Shown piece by piece: positions 58,435 to 64,000 of a stretch of 64,000 nt of DNA. Each line of letters starts with the position of its first letter. Within the stretch, counting starts at the first letter, position 1. The notes under the pieces are model-generated. The model saw only the letters and a list, made by a program, of their open reading frames with translations. It did no database searches and was not told the DNA's origin. This DNA comes from Exophiala sp. HKRS030 (Eukaryota > Ascomycota > Eurotiomycetes > Chaetothyriales > Herpotrichiellaceae). Both the position numbers and the translations under genes were made by a program. The DNA is taken from NCBI GenBank assembly GCA_023897205.1, contig JAHWDD010000001.1:2170001-2234000 (forward strand), written 5' to 3'.

Positions 58435-60066
58435 CCTGTAAGCACCACCATTTGCATGAAATCCAAGAAAACTCAGGTTTCTCTTCTTGACATGATGGCT
58501 TTTCGGATCTCAAGGAATCAGAGCTGTGGAACGAGAGCAGAACAAGACCTTAGGGAGAGAGAAATCAGATCCGAAGATACCGCACTCCTAACCCACCAGT
58601 AGTGTTGGGCACTAACCACTTCACCTTGACCGTGTAGCGAGTAGGAATCTGAATATGTGAACAATACTGTCGTGACGGAATGTCTAGCTGACTACGAAGA
58701 AGCCTGAAGGTCCTCCTAGGTAGATGTCTGGATAGTTATATTGCTTCCGACCCTGGAGTTTGCCTCGAGGTGATGGATGCCTCGTCATCTTGCAACTGGT
58801 CACCTTCAACATGGACTTGCCGCAAACCCTGCAATATCAGGCAGAGCACAGTCCGAATCACTTGGTACGCAGCCCACCTACAGCCCTAATCAGTCTTAGG
58901 TGTTATTAAGGTCTGTGCCACCTTCGCCGGAAACAAAGTGGCCATCAAGTCTGGCTCGCCGTTCGTTTGACCCACGAATCCACGACCCACCAATGATTCA
59001 AGCCTGTCTCAACCAGCCTGTTGCAGAGTTGCTCTCACCTTGCCTCCAACGGTGACGAGAAACTCATATCACATCTCTCTTCTCGAGGCTACAGAATCTG
59101 CCGACCTCGGGCGGTCATGTGAGCTATTCGTAGGCTACACTTTTCATGTTCAGAGACATCGCCGTCATATCGTAGATGGCCACTTGGATCATAATCTTTC
59201 CATCCGTTCATCCATTGATCCATCCATCCACACAGCTTGCTCCAAATGGACTACTACGACTACTTACCGAGTATTATATTGGGCCCTTAGAAGTTAGTGC
59301 AGATCAGTCCCCTCAAGTTCTCCTCGAGCCGAAGTCCACTCGTACTTTCCACTCTGCCGGTTCAGGGCCAAGACATGAGGCATTCCCCGGAGCAGCCTAT
59401 CCAAACCTAGTGCCAATCTCTTCTCTTCCGCGGATAAACGAGCCATTCAGCGAGACTTTGCTGTTGGGCATCAAGTTGGCTTTCCATAGTGGTACTCTGA
59501 AAGGGGTAACGGCTACAATGTGTACTCCGTAAACGTCAAACAAGGATTTTGCAGATCTCCTCTACACAGTATTTTGTGGTTGTTCGGGGTTCGAGTCTGA
59601 GTACTTTGAGTATAACTCTGAATACTCCATAGATGAACATCTCAAAACAGATCTCCTTGTTTCTAGCCTCCCCATGCCAACCTTGCCCAAGTACAAACAC
59701 GTAGATGAAGATTAACGTCACTTGATATACCCTAGGATTTATGATATTTCCCACGGACGTTCCGTCGTACAAGTGTGGCCTACTGAGCCTTATGTCTGGA
59801 ATCAGCCATTTCCCTTACTGTTGAAATGCAACCATACCGATCCTTTATTGGCTGCCATCCTCGTGGGTCGATATGCACCACCTTCTGCCTCGAACATCAT
59901 GCACTATAATTCATTACACAGATACCTACTTCGGTGAGATGAAATATGCTGCTCCAAGTAAAAACCCTACTGCCGATTCCAAGCTGATCTCGCTTCAATG
60001 CTCAAAATTTCGGAGAATTTTCAGTATGATCCTCTTAGTGGTCAGCGACATTCGCCCGTAGCATCT
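58435..60066. other. Gene-free region
   Basis: 1.6 kb without a supported gene. CCAT-type repeats lie at 59200-59230 and one TACTCCGTA at 59523-59531. Confidence 0.55.
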
Positions 60067-60885
60067 TCACCTCAGCATTCTGATTGCGACAATGGTAGAT
60101 AGGATGAGAGCCAACATTGTCAAAGAGGGCGAAGTGTACTGTCTGGACCCATGTGAACCTGTTACCGAAGAAGGCGCGCTGGATGAGGTAATTCCAGTGG
60201 CAGTCGTGCGAGACGCTGAAGGAGGAACTGTCGATGAACCTCCTGTGGTGACACTTGGTCCGCTAGTGCTTGTGATGTTGCTCACAAAATCTGTAAAGTC
60301 CGAAGTCGTCGAAGTTCCGGGAACACTTTGATCGGTCGTGACGACCGGAGGAAGGCTTGATTGAGTCGGCAGACCGAATGTGCTAAGTAGTGGGTTCGAT
60401 GTCGTTGTCAGGATGGTCGCTTGTGGCCCAATTGTGACAGGAACACCGATGAGAGCACAAAGTTCTGCAATGACGGAGAATGTGTCTGATAGTATGGTCA
60501 GTCCCGCAATCAGAGGAGCTAAAAACATGATCCGAGGCTAGTGCTCGACTTACCTTGCTGGTCAGATGTGTCGCACGATGCATATGTACAATTATTCATC
60601 TGCTCGATGTAGGGATCGCTCGCACATAGACATGACCATTGACTGGCAATTGCTAGTTATTGTTTGCAGATTTGAAGCGAGATTTTAGGCATCTAACCTA
60701 GGATTGCAATTCGTATTGTTCACGTTGGCGATGCAATCGAGCTTGGAAGAGGAGAATCAACAGTCTGTCCACCATTGCTGTGGCTTACTCACCGCGCACT
60801 GATCGACATCATCCTGGGCAACAGCACAGGTGATGACTGAGAGAAAAGAAGTGACCGCCAGGAGGAGATCGAAGTCTGGCTGCAT
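60067..60885 (-). CDS. CFEM-domain cell-surface protein 1, GPI-anchor type
   Basis: Four minus-strand exons, 60793-60885, 60698-60741, 60554-60642 and 60067-60485, splice in phase to 214 residues. MQPDFDLLLAVTSFLSVITC is a signal peptide. The CFEM domain follows with its eight cysteines (QCALDC, TNC, WSCLC, NNC, ASC, ELC). Residues 100-190 are Ser/Thr/Pro-rich and likely O-mannosylated, and the end is hydrophobic (TMLALILSTIVAIRMLR), consistent with GPI attachment. CFEM proteins are fungal-specific wall or membrane proteins, some of which bind haem or act at host or environmental interfaces; the role here is unknown. The aspartate used for haem by Candida Csa2-type proteins would lie near LDC, but I cannot confirm it. 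The next gene upstream is a second CFEM gene. Confidence 0.9.
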
Positions 60886-61676
60886 CTCTGCTAATGGCGG
60901 GAGATGTTTGAAGATTCTTCAGATTGCGAGCCTGTCTAGGACACAAGTAGGAAAGGAAGCGAGATTCAACGATCAACGGGAGGAATTGGCAAACTTATGG
61001 GATGTGGGATGCGTCGAGCAGGATAGGCAGCATCAATCAACTGAGCCTTCCACATGGAGAAGGTGCGTTCGCTGCTCAGGTACGAGTTGACTGTGCCTCC
61101 ATCCATTGGCACCTGCCCATCCACTCACTACAAGATCCGTGCCTCGTGCCTGCCCCAAGAACTCTGTACTTGAGTGATGTTTCGTCTCGTGACTTTCTCT
61201 GGAGCCTCGGCACTGACCAGAGTTGGCACACCACACCAAAGCAATAAACAAGGAGACGTTCCCAGGCCATGACAAAGCAGGCCAAAAGTGCCGAAATCAA
61301 GTTTGGCCATGATCTGCGAGTCAAAGGCACCAGACTCAAGAGGCAGGCGCGCGTAACTCTTGGCACCTAGCCTTGGGTAGCATTCTCTAGAAATGCCAGG
61401 TCCAGGGCCCCAGGAGCGTTGAAAACATTCGCACACGTGACACAGAAGAACGGAGAAGTTTATATGACCAAAGGCTAAGTGATCCTGGCATATCAGGAAT
61501 ATAGCAATACAAGCCTTTTAAGAAGGTCTTAGACAGTAAGATTTAGAATCATCAATATCGTAGAGCAGTCATTCAATGATCAATCCGCCAAAAACGCCCG
61601 TTTTGCCCTCCCAGCTAATGCTTGATAGCAACGACATGAAAACTCCTTTGCAAGTGCATTTTGGAGACGAGCAGAT
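60886..61676. other. Intergenic region between the two CFEM genes
   Basis: About 790 bp with no supported gene. CACGTG lies near 61434. Both CFEM genes run on the minus strand, so this is the promoter of CFEM 1 and the 3' flank of CFEM 2. Confidence 0.55.
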
Positions 61677-62635
61677 TTACAAGGCGAGCATGGTAGCAAA
61701 GATGGCAGCGACTAGAGCACCACAGGCGCTGAGACCTCGCAGCGATGAAGCGCCATTGCCGTTGGCACCGGTCGTCGAGGCAGCGACAGCCTGAATGCCG
61801 AAGGTGGTACCGGTGATGACTTGGGTTACGCCACCTGTGGTGACAGTTGTGGTGATGGTGGCAGGGACGGGAGCGGCCGTGGTGGTGCTGCAGCCAGACC
61901 AAGTACCAGTCCATGATGACAATGGGCCCCAGCCAGCAGTCCAGGTTGTCCATTGATCGCACTTGACACCGCTAGCTTTTGTTCCCCAAGGACCGAAGCC
62001 TCCGGGACCACCGCGACCACCAAAGCCACCTCCAGGACCTCCGCTGGCACCATTCCAGGCACCGGGACCACCCCAAGGACCACTACCACCCCAGCCGTTG
62101 GGAGCAGAAGGAAGGCCGGTCGAGTAAGCAGAGACCCAGCTTGACCAAGCTTCGGAATCCCAGCCGCCGCCAGGACCGAAACCAGGGCCAGAGGTGATAG
62201 TTGGCCACGCCGAACCGCCAGATGTAGCACTGAAAGTGGCTTGTTGAGAATTTGTGACGGTCACACCGGCATTGGCGCAAAGTTGTGCAACGGCACCGTA
62301 GATTGCTGGATGCCTGGTTAGCGTTGTTCGAAGTGTGGAGCAGACTCCATCTTACCTTCTTGATCTGTGATATTGGTGCACGAGGTTGCCACGCATGTGT
62401 TCAGTTGCGAGATGGCAGTTTGGTTCGAGCAGACACACTCCCAACCACTGCTTGCATCACATGAGGTGCCATCCCAGGAGCCCAGGCAGTCAGACCACTA
62501 TAGCACGCATCAGTCATTGTCGCAAACACACCGTATTCATGTTGAAACACTTACTGTGCAAGAAGGGAGCCAGCCAGCTGCAAGAGTGGAAGTGGCGAAC
62601 AAGGCCGCAGCGAAAGGCACTGAATATGACTTCAT
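61677..62635 (-). CDS. CFEM-domain cell-surface protein 2, Gly/Trp-rich, GPI-anchor type
   Basis: Exons 62555-62635, 62356-62497 and 61677-62305 give 283 residues. The signal peptide is MKSYSVPFAAALFATSTLAA. The CFEM domain has eight cysteines (PSC, SDC, TSC, WECVC, NTC, TSC, QLC). Residues 110-185 are extremely rich in Gly, Trp and Pro (GPWGGPGAWNGASGGPGGGF). Then come a short KCDQWTTWTAGWGP segment with two more cysteines, a Thr/Val-rich stretch and a hydrophobic GPI-type tail (LSACGALVAAIFATMLAL). Exon phases agree throughout. The intron after the signal peptide matches the position in CFEM 1, which fits an old duplication, but the regions after the CFEM domain are unrelated. Confidence 0.9.
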
Positions 62636-64000
62636 GGTGGTTTGTGTGATGTGTAGAAGGGTTGGTGAAGAATTCGAGTAGTCAGTTGAGGTCTGAGTTT
62701 TGCTTTTGAGGAGCTGGGTGGATGGAGGGCTGGAGTAGAGTCAACAAGAGGGCGAGATCAAGAAAGATATACAGACCAACCCCTCGCCCGCGAGATTCAG
62801 GCAGACCACAGCTCTGCTTTGTTTGTCCATGACACAGCCTTGTTCTTTGCGGGACTAACACCATGGCTTGACCTATTGCCAGGGCACTGGTGATAAGCTG
62901 CAAAGGGCTTGAGGTGGCTAGGACTGTAGGAGTCCGAAGTTAGAAACCTTTTAGTGCCAGGGCCCGGAGGTCGGAGGGGCGACGCGTCCCTGAACTCGAA
63001 TCAATTATTGATCTGGCATGGCAAAGTGGCAGGTGCGTCCTGCGAGGCCACCCGCACCACCAGGGGGATCTTCGTGGTGACGGGCAGGCGCTGTAGGTAC
63101 GGCAAGCACTGCAGGGTTGCCAAGAACCCTAGCGAGATCCTTTTAGTGGCTGCTGAATCAATGGGCGTTCAGCAGCGGAAAGTGTGTCTTCACCGAAGGA
63201 TCGTGGTTGGTCTCGCCGGCCGAATAAGCTCGTAATTCTGGGTTCGGGCTTGGGCTAAGAAACCATGTCCGACGGTCTAATTAATCCACACTATACTATA
63301 TTGGGATATAACTGTGGCGATGACGGCTGTTTTGATTCGCCTGCTATTTGGGGAACCTGGGGAACCTCTTTAACCTTTGAGCCTTAGGCCCTTCCAAGGG
63401 ACGACAATACGATTCATCGCCCTTTTGAGCATGGACAATCTTGGTGAGTTAATGACTCTATTGACCTTGGAGCTTACAGCAGTCCAGTATAGCCTTACAG
63501 CCTACTCCGTACAATCGTTCAGGTAAACTAGAACCCTATGCGTACTCGGGAGTCGGTCTAGATGTTCACTTTGTGTGCCGGTACCAGGCTTTGATACTCC
63601 TCGACCGGTGTGACGTGGCAGTCATCGGTACCAACGATTCTTTGTCCATTCGAACCTCGTTGTGCACGATCATAACCTAATGTGGTGGTTCATTAATGTA
63701 TTTTGTACCTCTTTAGATCATTTCAAGTCGTTATCCTTATCGGCATTGGTGTTATCCTCAACCACAACTGACTAAAGACTCAAGAGACACATGACTGGTA
63801 CTGAGTGTTCTTGATGACGCAGACATCCGTTCCGATAGTTCCAGTCTGGCTGCGAGAAGTCATCATCAGTCGACTCGTCCGTCAGGTCAGCGCGTTGATC
63901 CTGAGCGGATCGTGTGCTTCAGGTCGGGATATCGGTGCTAAGTTTCCGGTTCTCCGTCCCAGGCTAGCCTTTTCTTGGTTAGCTTCCGCACGAATCCGAT
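62636..64000. other. Gene-free right end
   Basis: 1.36 kb with no supported gene; it includes the CFEM 2 promoter and one TACTCCGTA at 63503-63511. A 93-codon ORF at 62954 is Arg/Gly/Ser-rich and unlike any family I know. Confidence 0.55.

Overview
The window is nuclear DNA of a filamentous ascomycete (Pezizomycotina). Supporting signs are short 50-150 nt GT-AG introns with CTAAC/CTGAC-type branch points, CFEM-domain GPI proteins, a Zn(II)2Cys6 regulator, a fused ADE5,7 enzyme and a centromeric H3 ending in WGGLG. A member of Eurotiomycetes such as Chaetothyriales would fit, but the class cannot be fixed from this sequence alone. I see no rRNA, tRNA, CRISPR array or intact mobile element.

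Layout. 1.4-6.9 kb: a LOG-family nucleotide phosphoribohydrolase, the 20S proteasome alpha subunit PRE5/PSMA1, the endosomal pair VPS55 and VPS68, and the Hsp70 exchange factor FES1. 8.6-14.9 kb: actin, homoserine kinase (THR1) and bifunctional ADE5,7; the last two are divergent and share a promoter holding a Gcn4/CpcA-type TGAGTCA. 16.5-23.6 kb: a FCP1/NIF-like HAD protein, the ribosome-biogenesis factor RRP36 and a 905-residue zinc-cluster regulator with a hairpin-rich upstream region. 23.6-33.2 kb: an AT-rich island, one disordered protein of unknown function, and 5 kb without genes. 33.2-38.9 kb: a dense block with RPC19 (AC19), complex I NDUFA6, HIS3, centromeric histone H3 (CENP-A) and a Derlin. 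42.4-45.4 kb: eEF1B-gamma and mitochondrial uS9m, divergently arranged. 50.2-51.4 kb: a conserved-looking Q-rich protein. 56.4-62.6 kb: an ERF4-type palmitoyltransferase subunit and a tandem pair of CFEM cell-surface proteins. The remaining 1-5 kb gaps hold only short simple repeats.

Most genes are unlinked housekeeping functions. The clear functional neighbours are VPS55 and VPS68 (two subunits of one endosomal complex) and the two CFEM genes.

A pattern runs across the window. Five otherwise well-conserved genes (VPS55, FES1, THR1, eEF1B-gamma, ERF4) each lose their frame by exactly one missing base, each at or beside a short homopolymer. For THR1 and eEF1B-gamma the intron phases independently require one extra base. 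This looks like a consensus-sequence error signature and should be settled before any of these genes is called broken.
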